A stretch of DNA of 64,000 bases from Holophaga foetida DSM 6591. GTDB lineage: Bacteria > Acidobacteriota > Holophagae > Holophagales > Holophagaceae. Location of the stretch: positions 201,229 through 265,228 of the forward strand of contig NZ_KI912268.1 in NCBI RefSeq assembly GCF_000242615.2, in the 5' to 3' direction. The notes under the pieces are model-generated. The model was given only the letters and a program-made list of their open reading frames with translations, ran no database searches and was not told the origin of the DNA. Both the position numbers and the translations under genes were made by a program. Below are positions 34,665 through 43,405 of the stretch, piece by piece; within the stretch, counting starts at the first letter, position 1, and each line of letters begins with the position of its first letter.

Positions 34665-35231
34665 ATGCTTACCCACCTCCTCATCGCCCTTGGCCTTTCG
34701 ATGGACGCCTTTGCGGTTTCCATCTCCAGTGGCATATGTATTCCCGATATGAAGGTCCGCTATGCCCTGCGGGCGGCCCTGGCTTTCGGGCTCTTTCAGG
34801 CCTTCATGCCCATCCTGGGCTGGGGGCTGGGGGGCGCCTTCAGGTCCCACATCGAGCATGTGGACCACTGGATCGCCTTCGGTCTTCTGGCCCTGGTGGG
34901 GGGCAAGATGATTTATGAGTCCTTTGGCATCAAGGATCCCACCTGCGATCTGGAGGTCTACAAGGGAGTGATGAGCATGCGGAATCTGCTGATCCTGGCG
35001 GTGGCCACCAGCATCGATGCCCTGGCAGTCGGGCTCTCCTACAGCGTGCTGCACAAGCCCATCCTGGGGCCCGCGATCCTCATCGGCGTGGTCACCTTCC
35101 TGGTCTCTCTGGTGGGCTGCGAGTTCGGCAAACGCATCGGAGCGAGGTTCGAACGCTGGGCGGAGCTGGGAGGCGGGGTGGTTTTGGTCGGGATCGGGCT
35201 CAAGATCCTGGTCAGTCACTTGGTTGCATGA
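34665..35231 (+). CDS. mntP: Manganese efflux pump MntP
   Basis: A 188-residue six-helix membrane protein. The two symmetric DAxA motifs are visible: LSMDAFAVSISSG near residue 12 and TSIDALAVGLSYS near 116, both needed for Mn2+ export. The length equals that of E. coli MntP. I see no yybP-ykoY type riboswitch in the 80-base gap before it. It removes excess Mn2+ from the cytoplasm. Confidence 0.9.
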   Translation: MLTHLLIALGLSMDAFAVSISSGICIPDMKVRYALRAALAFGLFQAFMPILGWGLGGAFRSHIEHVDHWIAFGLLALVGGKMIYESFGIKDPTCDLEVYKGVMSMRNLLILAVATSIDALAVGLSYSVLHKPILGPAILIGVVTFLVSLVGCEFGKRIGARFERWAELGGGVVLVGIGLKILVSHLVA

Positions 35232-35300
35232 AGAAATCACGTTTCCGCCGTTCCCCCCTCCAGTTCTCCCGGTTATTGTGGAGCTAGTCCCAGGTAGACC

Positions 35301-36023
35301 ATGGCCGAATCCAGCTTCATCGATCAAAGCAAACTCCGCTTCCGCGAGGGCGAGACGGTGTACCGCAAGGGCGAAATGGCCCAGCAGATGTACATCATCC
35401 TGTCAGGCAAGGTGCGGCTCTACGTCGGGGACGAGCCCGCGGGGGACTGGTCCGAGGAGCTGGCCAAGGGAGACTTCTTCGGGGAAGGCAGCCTGCTGGA
35501 GCCCATACCTCGCATGAATACGGCTGTGGCCCTTGAAGACACGGACCTGATCACCATCAGCCGTGGGACCTTCCTCCGCATGATCCGCCAGAACCCAGAG
35601 GTCTCGGTGAAGATGATGCAGCGTCTGGCCCAGCGGAATCGGGAACTCGCGGCCAAGGTCGAGGACCCAGGACGCAGCCAGCGCATGAGGGTTCAGGGGA
35701 CTTCCGCCTGTCTGGTTTCGGTGATCTCTGGCAAAAAGTTCTTCATTAATTCCCATGGCGCCCTGGTGGGGCGCTTCGATCCCAACACGGGCATCCATCC
35801 GGATATCGATCTCACGGAGGAGGATCCCCAGCTCAGTGTGAGCCGTCGGCATGCCAGGATCCTGTGCGAGCACGGCCGCTACTTCATGGTCGAGGAGCAC
35901 GGGGTGGCCAACGGCACCTATGTCAAGGGTGAGCGACTCATCCTGGGGGATGCCCGGGAGCTGAAACCCGGGGACCGCGTGGGCTTCGGCATGGTGGTGC
36001 TCTTTTTCGAGCGGAATGCCTGA
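35301..36023 (+). CDS. Cyclic-nucleotide-binding / FHA domain protein
   Basis: A 240-residue soluble protein. Residues 8-120 form a CRP-type cNMP-binding domain (EGETVYRKGEMAQQMYIILS, KGDFFGEGSLL for phosphate binding). Residues 140-240 form an FHA phosphothreonine-binding domain with GR, SVSRRHARI and GVANGTYVKGERL, holding the key Gly-Arg, Ser-xx-His and Asn-Gly residues. No DNA-binding helix-turn-helix is present, so it is not a CRP-type regulator. It could link a nucleotide second messenger to Ser/Thr-kinase signalling, such as the kinase at 46327. The following small gene overlaps its stop. Confidence 0.85.
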   Translation: MAESSFIDQSKLRFREGETVYRKGEMAQQMYIILSGKVRLYVGDEPAGDWSEELAKGDFFGEGSLLEPIPRMNTAVALEDTDLITISRGTFLRMIRQNPEVSVKMMQRLAQRNRELAAKVEDPGRSQRMRVQGTSACLVSVISGKKFFINSHGALVGRFDPNTGIHPDIDLTEEDPQLSVSRRHARILCEHGRYFMVEEHGVANGTYVKGERLILGDARELKPGDRVGFGMVVLFFERNA

Positions 36024-36243
36024 CATGCAGGTTTCTGTCTGGCGGGACGAGCATGGCGTGGAATGGGAACTGGTGCAGCTTGGGCTGGACGAGGTCGGCG
36101 GCGGCTGCATCATCCGGGAGTGCCGGAACCGGCTCGATGCCGCCGACGGTGACGTCCGGGAGGGCGTGGAGGTGGTCGCCCGCTTCGGAGATCGGGAGGA
36201 CGCCGAGGCATTCCTGGAGGAAGAGGGCTTCTTCAGGGTATAG
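36016..36243 (+). CDS. Small acidic protein, unknown
   Basis: A 75-residue protein with many Asp, Glu and Gly residues, overlapping the end of the cNMP-FHA gene by eight bases, which suggests coupled translation. A second ATG at 36025 is possible. The sequence EGVEVVARFGDREDAEAFLE suggests a small alpha/beta fold. I recognise no family. Confidence 0.5.
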   Translation: MPDMQVSVWRDEHGVEWELVQLGLDEVGGGCIIRECRNRLDAADGDVREGVEVVARFGDREDAEAFLEEEGFFRV

Positions 36244-36252
36244 AGATTCCAT

Positions 36253-36326
36253 CTTTTATCCTGCACATCCGTGCGCGATCCTGTTTGCCTGATTTTTGAA
36301 CAGGATCGACAGGATGTGCAGGATAA
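36253..36326. repeat. CAGGAT-unit hairpin repeat, copy 3
   Basis: Left arm TTTTATCCTGCACATCC-GTGCGCGATCCTG, right arm of three CAGGAT units at nine-base spacing (fillers CGA and GTG). The outer fillers also pair (TGCACATCC with GGATGTGCA). It lies in the 200-base gap before the DHH gene. Confidence 0.8.
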
Positions 36327-36440
36327 GTGCTTTGAGTTATGTGTGCCGTTTTTTTACGGTGTTATCTCCTTGCCTTTGAGCCTGTTTCTGTTCTCATGAC
36401 TACGCTGAGCATGGTCGAGGCATAGGTCAGGGAGGGAGTC

Positions 36441-37367
36441 ATGCGACTGATCACGCGTTCCGACTTTGACGGGCTGGCTTGCGCCACCCTGCTGGAGGAG
36501 ATCGGGGTGGTGGACGACTACCTCTTTGTCCACCCCAAGGATGTGCAGGACGGCAAGGTCTCTGCGGATACCCAGGATGTGGTGGCCAATGTTCCCTACA
36601 TTCCCGGCTGCGGGATGTGGTTCGATCACCATTCCAGCGAGGAAGAGCGTCTGGCCCAGACCGGGGCGCTGCCCGCAGAGGGAGCGGCCTACCGTGCCCC
36701 GAGCTGCGCACGGGTGATCTATGACCACTTCGGAGGGGCATCCCGCTTCTGGATGTTCGACGAAAGCGGCCTGATGGATGCCGTGGACCGCAGTGATAGT
36801 GGCAGTCTCACCCGGGAGGAGATCCTGCGGCCCGCAGGCTGGGTGCTCCTCTCCTTCGTCATGGATCCCCGAACCGGGCTGGGGCGCTTCAAGGACTACC
36901 GCATCAGCAATATCGCCCTCATGCGCGAGATGATCGGATTCTGTCGGACCCTGTCCATCGAGGCCATCCTGGCCCACCCGGATGTGAAGGAGCGTGTGGA
37001 TCGCTATTTCGCACAGGAGAAGGACTACGAGGCCATGCTCCGGGAGCATGCCCGCCTTGAGGGCAATGTGCTCATCCTGGATCTGCGGGACCGGGACGAG
37101 ATCCTGAGCGGCAACCGATTTGTGGAATACGCCCTTTTCCCGGAGCAGAACGTCTCCGTGCGGATACTCTGGGGCCGCGAGCGCCAGAATGTCGTGTGCA
37201 CCGTGGGGCACAGCATCCTCAACCGCACCTGTGGCAGCGATATCGGTTCCCTGCTCCTCAACTACGGCGGTGGCGGGCATCGACAGGTGGGAACCTGCCA
37301 GCTGGATCTGGTGCTGGCCGGGCAGGCCATCACGGAAATCGTGGCGGCGCTGCGGGAGAATGGGTAG
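36441..37367 (+). CDS. DHH/DHHA1 family phosphoesterase
   Basis: A 308-residue protein. ITRSDFDGLACATLLEE at the start is DHH motif I (two Asp), MWFDHHSSEEE near 65 is the DHH motif, and MDAVDRSDSG near 115 is motif III. The C-terminal DHHA1 RNA/nucleotide-binding motif is NYGGGGHRQVGTCQ near residue 275. Family members include exopolyphosphatase-like and nanoRNase/c-di-AMP phosphodiesterases; the exact substrate is not clear. GGGAGG precedes the ATG. It ends at a strong shared terminator. Confidence 0.85.
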   Translation: MRLITRSDFDGLACATLLEEIGVVDDYLFVHPKDVQDGKVSADTQDVVANVPYIPGCGMWFDHHSSEEERLAQTGALPAEGAAYRAPSCARVIYDHFGGASRFWMFDESGLMDAVDRSDSGSLTREEILRPAGWVLLSFVMDPRTGLGRFKDYRISNIALMREMIGFCRTLSIEAILAHPDVKERVDRYFAQEKDYEAMLREHARLEGNVLILDLRDRDEILSGNRFVEYALFPEQNVSVRILWGRERQNVVCTVGHSILNRTCGSDIGSLLLNYGGGGHRQVGTCQLDLVLAGQAITEIVAALRENG

Positions 37368-37374
37368 CTCTTCA

Positions 37375-37408
37375 ATCGCAGACGCCCCCGTCCGGGGGCG
37401 TCTGCGAT
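37375..37408. terminator. Bidirectional terminator between DHH gene and pfp
   Basis: A perfect 16-bp stem, ATCGCAGACGCCCCCG with its complement, and a two-base loop. It lies eight bases past the DHH stop and one base into the convergent pfp stop codon. It lacks long T-runs, so its strength comes from the stem. Confidence 0.65.
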
Positions 37409-38625
37409 CACGGGTGCGACAGCAGCTTCTTGACCTTGGGGGCCGAGAGTTGGTCATAGCGGGGCAGGGGGCCGATCAGGGGACGGGCATAGTCCTTGAA
37501 GGCCGTGGTGACATCGTTGTCCCCCAGGATGAAACCCGGGGGCATGGACTTGGTATTGCCCGCCACGCTCTCCAGGGAGGTCAGGAAGTACTCCGAGGAA
37601 TAGTCCCCGGTCCTTCGGATGGCCACAGAGCCCGCGTTCTCGCCCCAGACGGCGAACTGCACGGCCCGCTCGCCCACTTCCCGGGCCTCCTCGGAGTCCA
37701 CCTCGGAAACCACACCCGGGAAGGAGCGCTGGAGGTAGCCGAAGGTGTCAGCCCGCACCCGCTTGATCTGGAGGCGGGTCTTCACGGCGTTGGCCAGGGC
37801 ATCCGCCAGAGCGCCGCTTCCGGAAAGCTGGACGTTCCCATGGGCATCCCGTTCCTCCCGGGACTGGAGCCGGGACATGATCGGGGTGCGGGAGGCGTCC
37901 ATGATCCCCTCGCAGACGGCCACCACGCAGCGGCCCTTGGCTTGGTAGACGTGGTCCACGTCCGTCAGGAACTGTTCGAAATCGAAGTTGTGCTCCGGGA
38001 GGTAGATGAGGTGGGGACCGTCATCGGGGAAGCGGCGGGCGAAGACGCTGGAGGCCGTCAGCCAGCCCGCCTCCCGTCCCATGACGACCCCGAGGTAGAC
38101 GCCAGGGAGGGCGTGGTTGTCCAGGTTCAGGCCCATGAAGGACTGAACCACGAACTTGGCGGCGCTGCCGTAGCCCGGGCAGTGGTCCGTCACCAGGAGA
38201 TCGTTATCAATCGTCTTGGGGATATGGAGCACCCGAAGCTCGTAGCCGTCACGTACCGCGTAATCCCGGATGATCCGGGAGGTGTCGGCGCTGTCGTTCC
38301 CGCCGATGTAGAAGAAATACCGGACTTCGTGGGCCCGAAGCACCCGGAAGATCTTCTCGCAGTATTCCTCGTCCGGCTTGTCCCGGGTGGAGCCCAGGGC
38401 GGAGCAAGGGGAGATCGCCACCCGCTCCAGGTTGTGGGTGGTGGTCTGGGAGAGATCGATGAAGTCCTCGTTCAGAATGCCCCGCACCCCGTGGCGGGCC
38501 CCGTAGACATGGGTGATCTGGCTGTACTCCCGGGATTCCAGGACCACCCCCACCAGACTCTGGTTGATGACCCCGGTGGGCCCACCCCCCTGGGCCACGA
38601 CAGCCTTCCCTTCCAGCTTGCTCAT
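37408..38625 (-). CDS. pfp: Pyrophosphate-dependent 6-phosphofructokinase
   Basis: A 405-residue phosphofructokinase. AQGGGPTGVINQSL at the N-terminus is the phosphate-donor loop, YFFYIGGNDSADT (residues 104-116) carries Asp in the position that selects PPi rather than ATP, and HIPKTIDNDL near 137 holds the catalytic Asp. The substrate loop is MGREAGWLTAS near 182. The enzyme makes fructose 1,6-bisphosphate reversibly using PPi. ATG 38625 lies seven bases after GGAG; an upstream GTG would add two residues. PPi use fits anaerobic, energy-limited metabolism. Confidence 0.88.
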   Translation of the reverse strand: MSKLEGKAVVAQGGGPTGVINQSLVGVVLESREYSQITHVYGARHGVRGILNEDFIDLSQTTTHNLERVAISPCSALGSTRDKPDEEYCEKIFRVLRAHEVRYFFYIGGNDSADTSRIIRDYAVRDGYELRVLHIPKTIDNDLLVTDHCPGYGSAAKFVVQSFMGLNLDNHALPGVYLGVVMGREAGWLTASSVFARRFPDDGPHLIYLPEHNFDFEQFLTDVDHVYQAKGRCVVAVCEGIMDASRTPIMSRLQSREERDAHGNVQLSGSGALADALANAVKTRLQIKRVRADTFGYLQRSFPGVVSEVDSEEAREVGERAVQFAVWGENAGSVAIRRTGDYSSEYFLTSLESVAGNTKSMPPGFILGDNDVTTAFKDYARPLIGPLPRYDQLSAPKVKKLLSHP

Positions 38626-38697
38626 GCGCACGCTCCGTAAGCCTGTGGTTTCACGGAAGTATAACCCGCTATGCTGAATCCGTTAGATGGAGGCCCT

Positions 38698-38991
38698 ATG
38701 GAAATCCCCGAGCGTCTGCACGAACTGATCGAGCAGTTGGGCCAAGCCATCATGCGCGCCATGGCTGAGGATCCGGAAAGCCGTGAGCTGGCGAAGAAGA
38801 TCCAGGAGGAGGGCTTCGATGTGGCCCTGATGGTGGAGGCCACGGTGGCCCTGCATCGGCGTCAGCCGGAGGTGGGTGAGGCCCCTGCGGAGCCCGGACC
38901 GGACCTCCCACCGCCCCAGAACCAGGAGGAGGATTCATGGTCGGATGAGGACCGAGCCTTCCTGCGTCGCTTCAAAATATCCATGGACTGA
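38698..38991 (+). CDS. Small hypothetical protein
   Basis: A 97-residue protein starting at ATG 38698 after GGAGG. The first 55 residues are helical and amphipathic (PERLHELIEQLGQAIMRAMA), and the rest is a Pro/Glu-rich tail ending DEDRAFLRRFKISMD. It has no membrane segment or recognised domain. Divergent from pfp. It may be a small regulatory or interaction protein. Confidence 0.5.
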   Translation: MEIPERLHELIEQLGQAIMRAMAEDPESRELAKKIQEEGFDVALMVEATVALHRRQPEVGEAPAEPGPDLPPPQNQEEDSWSDEDRAFLRRFKISMD

Positions 38992-39124
38992 TGGGGACCT
39001 GACTCCCCGTAATCGGGCTGGCAAAAGGCAGGATAGTCCGACTTCACACAGATGAAGAAATGGTCTATAGGCGGGGCACCTGGGCCTGCCCCGCAACGCG
39101 GGGGCGGACGGCGAAGCCGCCCGC

Positions 39125-39190
39125 GTTCAGCAAGGGAGAGGGAGGCTATGGCACGCATACGTGCCTCCGCCTCCCTCTCCCTTGCTGAAC
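39125..39190. repeat. Nested perfect inverted repeat
   Basis: Two 22-bp perfect arms (GTTCAGCAAGGGAGAGGGAG... and complement) enclose a second palindrome, GGCACG-CATA-CGTGCC at 39150-39165. The right arm is part of the 86-bp dispersed repeat. The structure could be a folded RNA or an excised/miniature element end. Confidence 0.8.
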
Positions 39191-39247
39191 CAGTCCCAGG
39201 TGCCCAGGTGGACTTCTCTGATCCGCGTGCATCCAATTTATCCGCGG
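39162..39247. repeat. 86-bp dispersed repeat, copy 2
   Basis: Matches 9539-9624 along its full length with a handful of substitutions, mostly C/T changes. Both copies are intergenic and in the same orientation. Confidence 0.85.
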
Positions 39248-39408
39248 CCAACAGGCTTTTCTCCTCGGGGAAAGCGCGATCCCTGGACTGGTCCTACCTT
39301 TTGGTTCAGCTATTTCAGGGGAGGCACTAAACTGGGGAGATGTTCATCGAAGCGCTTGCATGGATTCCTGCCCCAGATCCCGACTGCCTTGTGGCCGTGA
39401 GGTAGCGT

Positions 39409-40287
39409 ATGGAAATCAGGCAGCTTCGCTGTTTCATGTCGGTGGCCGAGCACCTCAACTTCACCAAGGCTGCCAGTCGGGTCTTCATCACCCAGTCCGC
39501 CATCAGCTACCAGATCGCGGAACTGGAGAAGCAGCTCGACGTGAAGCTCTTCATCCGGGACAAGCATTCGGTGCGCCTCACCCCGGCGGGGGAGGTCTTC
39601 TACCAGGATGTGCAGCGGATCCTGGCGGAACTGGATGAGGCGGTGGACAAGGTCCGCATGACCAAGTCCGGGTCCCTGGGCAAGCTCTCCATCGGGGTCC
39701 TGGCTTCGGAGCCCTTTCTTCCGGAGACCATCAACCGGTTCAACATCGCCCATCCCAACATTGCCGTCACCCTGAACCGTTTTCCCATCGATGCCCTGAA
39801 CACGGCCATGGAGCGGGGAGAGGTGGACATCGGTATCACCATTTCCGTTGGACTGGCAGAAATGCCGAACTACCGGGTGCATGTCCTGGCTGCGGATGTC
39901 CTCTCGGTGGTCATGCGCAACGACCATCCCCTGGCCCAGCGTGAGCGTCTGACTGTGACGGATCTCAAGGACCAGCCTATGATCCTCATCAACCGGGAGG
40001 CCTCGTCGGTCATGAGCAAGTGGTTCGAAGGGTTCTGCGCGAAGCGTGGGTTCATCCCCAATGTCGTGCGTCGGACCTCCGATCTTGAGACCATCCTCTT
40101 CCAGATCGAGTCAGGGCTGGGCATCTCCTGCTTGAGTCGGGCGCGGGTCGCCTTGTATCCCCGCTTCAATCTCCGGTGTGTCGACTTCGAAGAGCCTGAG
40201 ATGGCCATCAATTCCGTGGTGGTCTGGCGGGACAACTGCGACAACCCTGCCGTGGGCCTGTTCCTCCGGGAGATGGGGATCGTCTAG
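39409..40287 (+). CDS. LysR-family transcriptional regulator
   Basis: A 292-residue LysR-type regulator. The winged helix-turn-helix is at the N-terminus (LRCFMSVAEHLNFTKAASRV, then SAISYQIAELEKQL), and the periplasmic-binding-like effector domain spans about 90-290. GAGGT precedes the ATG. The neighbour is a convergent MATE-like exporter, so its target is not obvious; LysR proteins usually regulate a divergent gene, but the upstream gap here contains only repeats. It may be autoregulated. Confidence 0.92.
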   Translation: MEIRQLRCFMSVAEHLNFTKAASRVFITQSAISYQIAELEKQLDVKLFIRDKHSVRLTPAGEVFYQDVQRILAELDEAVDKVRMTKSGSLGKLSIGVLASEPFLPETINRFNIAHPNIAVTLNRFPIDALNTAMERGEVDIGITISVGLAEMPNYRVHVLAADVLSVVMRNDHPLAQRERLTVTDLKDQPMILINREASSVMSKWFEGFCAKRGFIPNVVRRTSDLETILFQIESGLGISCLSRARVALYPRFNLRCVDFEEPEMAINSVVVWRDNCDNPAVGLFLREMGIV

Positions 40288-40341
40288 TGTGGTGTCCCGT
40301 TGAAATGTGAACCATTCAAAGCGGCTCTGACACCACACTAG
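40284..40341. terminator. Shared inverted repeat spanning two stop codons
   Basis: Two 13-bp perfect arms (CTAGTGTGGTGTC and GACACCACACTAG) are separated by 32 bases. Each arm contains the TAG stop of one of two convergent genes (LysR and MATE-like). It probably terminates both transcripts, although it has no T-run. Confidence 0.55.
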
Positions 40342-41630
40342 GCCTTCAGCTTGGGCAGCAGGTACAGGCTAGATGCGGCGCGGCCCGCCACCAGGGCGCA
40401 GGCGGCGGCGGTGGCGCCCACCCAGCCGCAGAGGCGGGTCAGGAGCAGGAGCACCAGGGCGATGCAGCACACTTCCAGGACCGAAGCCCAGGTGATGGGA
40501 CGGGTGGTGCGGGACACCACGAGGCTGGCCCGCTGGTAGCTCGCCAGCACCGTCAGGGCCGGCTGGATGACGAGAATCGCCACGGGGAGGACCGCAAGGG
40601 TGGCCAAGTCAGGTGCGAGGCCCGCGACTCCCTGGAGCCACATCCTCGACAGGGGTGTGAAGGCTACCATTACCAGCAGAACAGAGACCACCAGGGCTGT
40701 GGTGCATGCGAAGCGCCGCAGGGCCGCCCGCTCCTCGGCCCCCCCTCCCAGCACGGGGATAGCCACTTCCTGGAGCGTGAGGCCTGCGGTGCTGAACATG
40801 AAGATGAAGAAGTTGACCACGGGCATCACGGCCAGGGATTCCAAGGCCATGTGGGAGTGCCCCAGGAAGAAGGAGATCAGGGGATTGACCCCAAGGTTCA
40901 GCATGGAGGTCAGGGCCAGCGGGAGGTAGAAGGTGGCGATGGCGGCGTAGCTGAGGCGCTGGCCTTCCGGTTCCCGGCGCTTCAGGTCCCCCACGCATCC
41001 CCTCGCCCAGAAGCGGCTGGCCGCTGCCTCCAGGAACACCCCGGTGGAGAGGGCGGCGGCCCCCACCCAGGCCCCGGGCCAGTGGGTGAAGGTGGCCAGC
41101 AGCAGGGCCGTTGCGCCCATGCTCCCCAGTCGGAGGGCCGTGCCGTAGGCCACCCGGTGGGTGAGCCCCCTGCGGATGAGAAGGCCCTGGTAGAAACGGC
41201 GGTAGCCGATGGCCGCGGGCCAGGGCAGCATCAGGACGCAGGTTCCGTGGGCCAAGGCCGCCAGGGCTTCCGGAAGTCCCATCAGGCTCCGGGTCACCCA
41301 GGTGAAGACAGGCGGCAGCACGAAGAGCAGCATGGCGATCGTGATGAGGGCGTTCAGTCCCCAGGTGAAGCGCTTGAGCTTGCCGTAGGAGTCCCGGTCC
41401 GCCACCAGGGCTGTGGAGGCGCTCATGATCAGGATGATAGGGGATTCGAAGAGCATGGCGAGGGGGAAGGCCACGCCGAAGGCTGCCAGGTTGAGGGTCG
41501 GGTCCACCAGTCGGGCGATCACCGCGGCGATGAAGGGGCCCTCCACCGCCATGAGCAGCCAAGCCATCTCCAGGGGGGCCCAGGCTCGAAGGATCCGCCT
41601 CTGGCCCTTGGCGTCTCCTGAGCACCCCAC
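40338..41630 (-). CDS. MATE-like multidrug/polysaccharide exporter
   Basis: A 430-residue polytopic protein with about 12 hydrophobic helices and two related halves, as in the MATE/MOP superfamily (for example LEMAWLLMAVEGPFIAAVIA at the first helix and SMLNLGVNPLISFFLGHSHM near 245 in the start of the second half). The GTG start is used because no better ribosome-binding site is visible; the true start could be at one of the next codons. The substrate is unknown. It lies seven bases after etfA on the same strand, so it may be cotranscribed with etfBA. Confidence 0.7.
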   Translation of the reverse strand: MGCSGDAKGQRRILRAWAPLEMAWLLMAVEGPFIAAVIARLVDPTLNLAAFGVAFPLAMLFESPIILIMSASTALVADRDSYGKLKRFTWGLNALITIAMLLFVLPPVFTWVTRSLMGLPEALAALAHGTCVLMLPWPAAIGYRRFYQGLLIRRGLTHRVAYGTALRLGSMGATALLLATFTHWPGAWVGAAALSTGVFLEAAASRFWARGCVGDLKRREPEGQRLSYAAIATFYLPLALTSMLNLGVNPLISFFLGHSHMALESLAVMPVVNFFIFMFSTAGLTLQEVAIPVLGGGAEERAALRRFACTTALVVSVLLVMVAFTPLSRMWLQGVAGLAPDLATLAVLPVAILVIQPALTVLASYQRASLVVSRTTRPITWASVLEVCCIALVLLLLTRLCGWVGATAAACALVAGRAASSLYLLPKLKA

Positions 41631-41637
41631 GGGTGCG

Positions 41638-42597
41638 CTAATGTCGACCGCCCAGGCAGGCCGTCAGCATGGGCACCACCTCGAAGAGATCCCCTACGAT
41701 GCCGTAGGAGGCGAGCTTGAAGATCGGGGCTTCGGGATCCTTGTTGATGGCGACGATGACCCTGGAGCCCCCCATGCCCGCCACGTGCTGGACGGTGCCG
41801 CTGATGCCGCAGGCGATGTAGAGGGAGGGGCTCACGACCTTGCCGGTCTGGCCCACCTGCATGGCGTGGGGGAGGCCCCAGCCTGCGTCCACGGCGGCAC
41901 GGGAGGCGCCCACCACGCCTCCGAGGGCCTCGGCCAGGTCCTCCAGGAGCTTGAAGTTCGCCCCGTCCTTCATGCCGCGCCCCCCGGCGACGATGATCTC
42001 CGCCTCCGCGAGTTCCGTCCTGCCGCCAGCCTTGGCCAGCAATTCCTTCACCACCGCCTTGAAATCGCTCAGGGGGGCAGGGAGGGCTTCCAAGGCAGGG
42101 GCTCTGGGGGACTCGGTCACAGGGAAGACGTTGGGGCGGGTGGTGGCCACCTGGACAGGGGTGGCGAAGTCGCAGGTGGCGAGGGCCTTTCCTGCATAGA
42201 GGGGGCGCAGGGCCCGGAGGCGTCCCTCCATCAGGCCCAGGCCCGTCACATCGGCGGCATAGCCCACCCCCAGGCGGGCGGCCAGGCGGGGGGCCATATC
42301 CCGGCCCAGGGCCGTGGCGGAGGCCAGGAAGACGCTGGCGCCCTTGGCCTGGACCGCTTCGGCCAGGAGGGTGGTGAAGCCATCGCTGCTGTAGGCCGCC
42401 AAGGAGGGGGCCTCGGCCTTGAGGATCAGGTCTGCGCCGTACCGGGCGGCATCCTCTGCCCCGGAGCAATCCGCGCCCGCGACGATGGCGCCCACCCGGA
42501 CGCCCGCTGCATCCGCCAGCCGCCGAGCCTCGCTGAGGGCCTCAGCGGAGGGTTTCCGGAGCTTGCCCTCCTTCAACTCGCAAAAAACCAGAATCAT
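41638..42597 (-). CDS. etfA: Electron transfer flavoprotein, alpha subunit
   Basis: A 319-residue EtfA. The C-terminal FAD-binding domain is clear: [20 protein letters not shown] near 205, [20 protein letters not shown] near 250 and [20 protein letters not shown] near 290. ATG 42597 has a GAGG site upstream. With EtfB it forms a heterodimer that passes electrons between acyl-CoA or other dehydrogenases and the quinone pool. No dehydrogenase gene lies beside it. It follows etfB with a 13-base gap. Confidence 0.93.
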   Translation of the reverse strand: MILVFCELKEGKLRKPSAEALSEARRLADAAGVRVGAIVAGADCSGAEDAARYGADLILKAEAPSLAAYSSDGFTTLLAEAVQAKGASVFLASATALGRDMAPRLAARLGVGYAADVTGLGLMEGRLRALRPLYAGKALATCDFATPVQVATTRPNVFPVTESPRAPALEALPAPLSDFKAVVKELLAKAGGRTELAEAEIIVAGGRGMKDGANFKLLEDLAEALGGVVGASRAAVDAGWGLPHAMQVGQTGKVVSPSLYIACGISGTVQHVAGMGGSRVIVAINKDPEAPIFKLASYGIVGDLFEVVPMLTACLGGRH

Positions 42598-42610
42598 GTC
42601 CGACCTCACT

Positions 42611-43360
42611 TCAAATCACCTTCGCTTCCTCCCGAAGGAGCTGGAGGAGGGCCGCGGCCTGGGCTGCGGCATTCCCCTCCAGCTTTCTTCCTTCGGGACG
42701 GGCCGGTGGCAGGGCAATGGCAGAGATGCTGATGGCAGCCTCTGTGGCCGTTCCCTCCAGCTCTTCGAGGGGCTTTTTCTTGGCGCCGATGATGCCCTTG
42801 AGGGTGGGGTAGCGGGGCTCGTTGAGGCCGCGCTGGGTGGTGATCACCGCTGGCAGGCTGCCCTCGATGACTTCGGTGCCGCCCTCGGCTTCCCGTTCGG
42901 CCCGGAAGCAGCCTTCGCCCAGCTCCAGCCGGGTGACGACCGTCGCCTGGGCCAGCCCCAGGAGTTCCGCCAGCATGGGGCCCACGGCCCCGTTGTCGCC
43001 GCCGAAGCCCATGTGGCCCAGCAGAAGGAGATCAAAGCCCTTGCCCTGGGCGTAGGCCGCCAGGTGCCGGGCCACCGAAAGGGGATCCCCCGTCTCAAGG
43101 GCGCGGATGAGGACGGCACTGTCGGCCCCCAGGGCCAGGGCGTTGCGCAGCATCTCCCTGGTCCGCTCCCCGCCCACGGAGACGGCCACCACCTCGGCGC
43201 CCTGGGCCTCCTTGATGCGCAGGGCCTCCTCCATGGCGTTCTCGTCATAGGGGTTGGTGATCCACTTCACGTCAATGGGGTCCAGGGATCTTCCGTCCGC
43301 TGCGACCTTGATCTTGGTTTCGGTATCGGGCACCTGCTTCAGGGCGACGAGGATCTTCAT
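42611..43360 (-). CDS. etfB: Electron transfer flavoprotein, beta subunit
   Basis: A 249-residue EtfB beginning MKILVALKQVPDTETKIKVA. Other signatures are WITNPYDENAMEEALRIKEA near 35, VVAVSVGGERTREMLRNALA near 60 and LPAVITTQRGLNEPRYPTLK near 175, the AMP-binding and partner-contact region. AGGAGT lies before the ATG. It is divergent from queG, with a small palindrome between them. Confidence 0.94.
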   Translation of the reverse strand: MKILVALKQVPDTETKIKVAADGRSLDPIDVKWITNPYDENAMEEALRIKEAQGAEVVAVSVGGERTREMLRNALALGADSAVLIRALETGDPLSVARHLAAYAQGKGFDLLLLGHMGFGGDNGAVGPMLAELLGLAQATVVTRLELGEGCFRAEREAEGGTEVIEGSLPAVITTQRGLNEPRYPTLKGIIGAKKKPLEELEGTATEAAISISAIALPPARPEGRKLEGNAAAQAAALLQLLREEAKVI

Positions 43361-43389
43361 GGGTACTCCTGAAATACAGGCACGACTCA

Positions 43390-43405
43390 CCATAGTAGCC
43401 TATGG
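43390..43405. promoter_or_regulatory. Palindrome between divergent etfB and queG
   Basis: CCATAGTAGCCTATGG is a six-base perfect inverted repeat with a four-base spacer that overlaps the queG start. It might be an operator or simply chance; position between divergent genes is the only support. Confidence 0.25.

Larger units (their letters stand above)
38992..39408. other. Gene-less gap with nested hairpin repeat
   Basis: No credible gene is present. It holds a large nested inverted repeat (39125-39190) and the second copy of the 86-bp repeat (39162-39247). A possible promoter for the LysR gene lies near the right end (TTCAGC, 17 bases, TAAACT at 39328). Confidence 0.6.

Noticed and set aside
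34584..35327. N-terminal extension of the methyltransferase across mntP
   Set aside because: The extension is antisense to mntP, which has both DAxA motifs; a proper start with ribosome-binding site exists at 34583.
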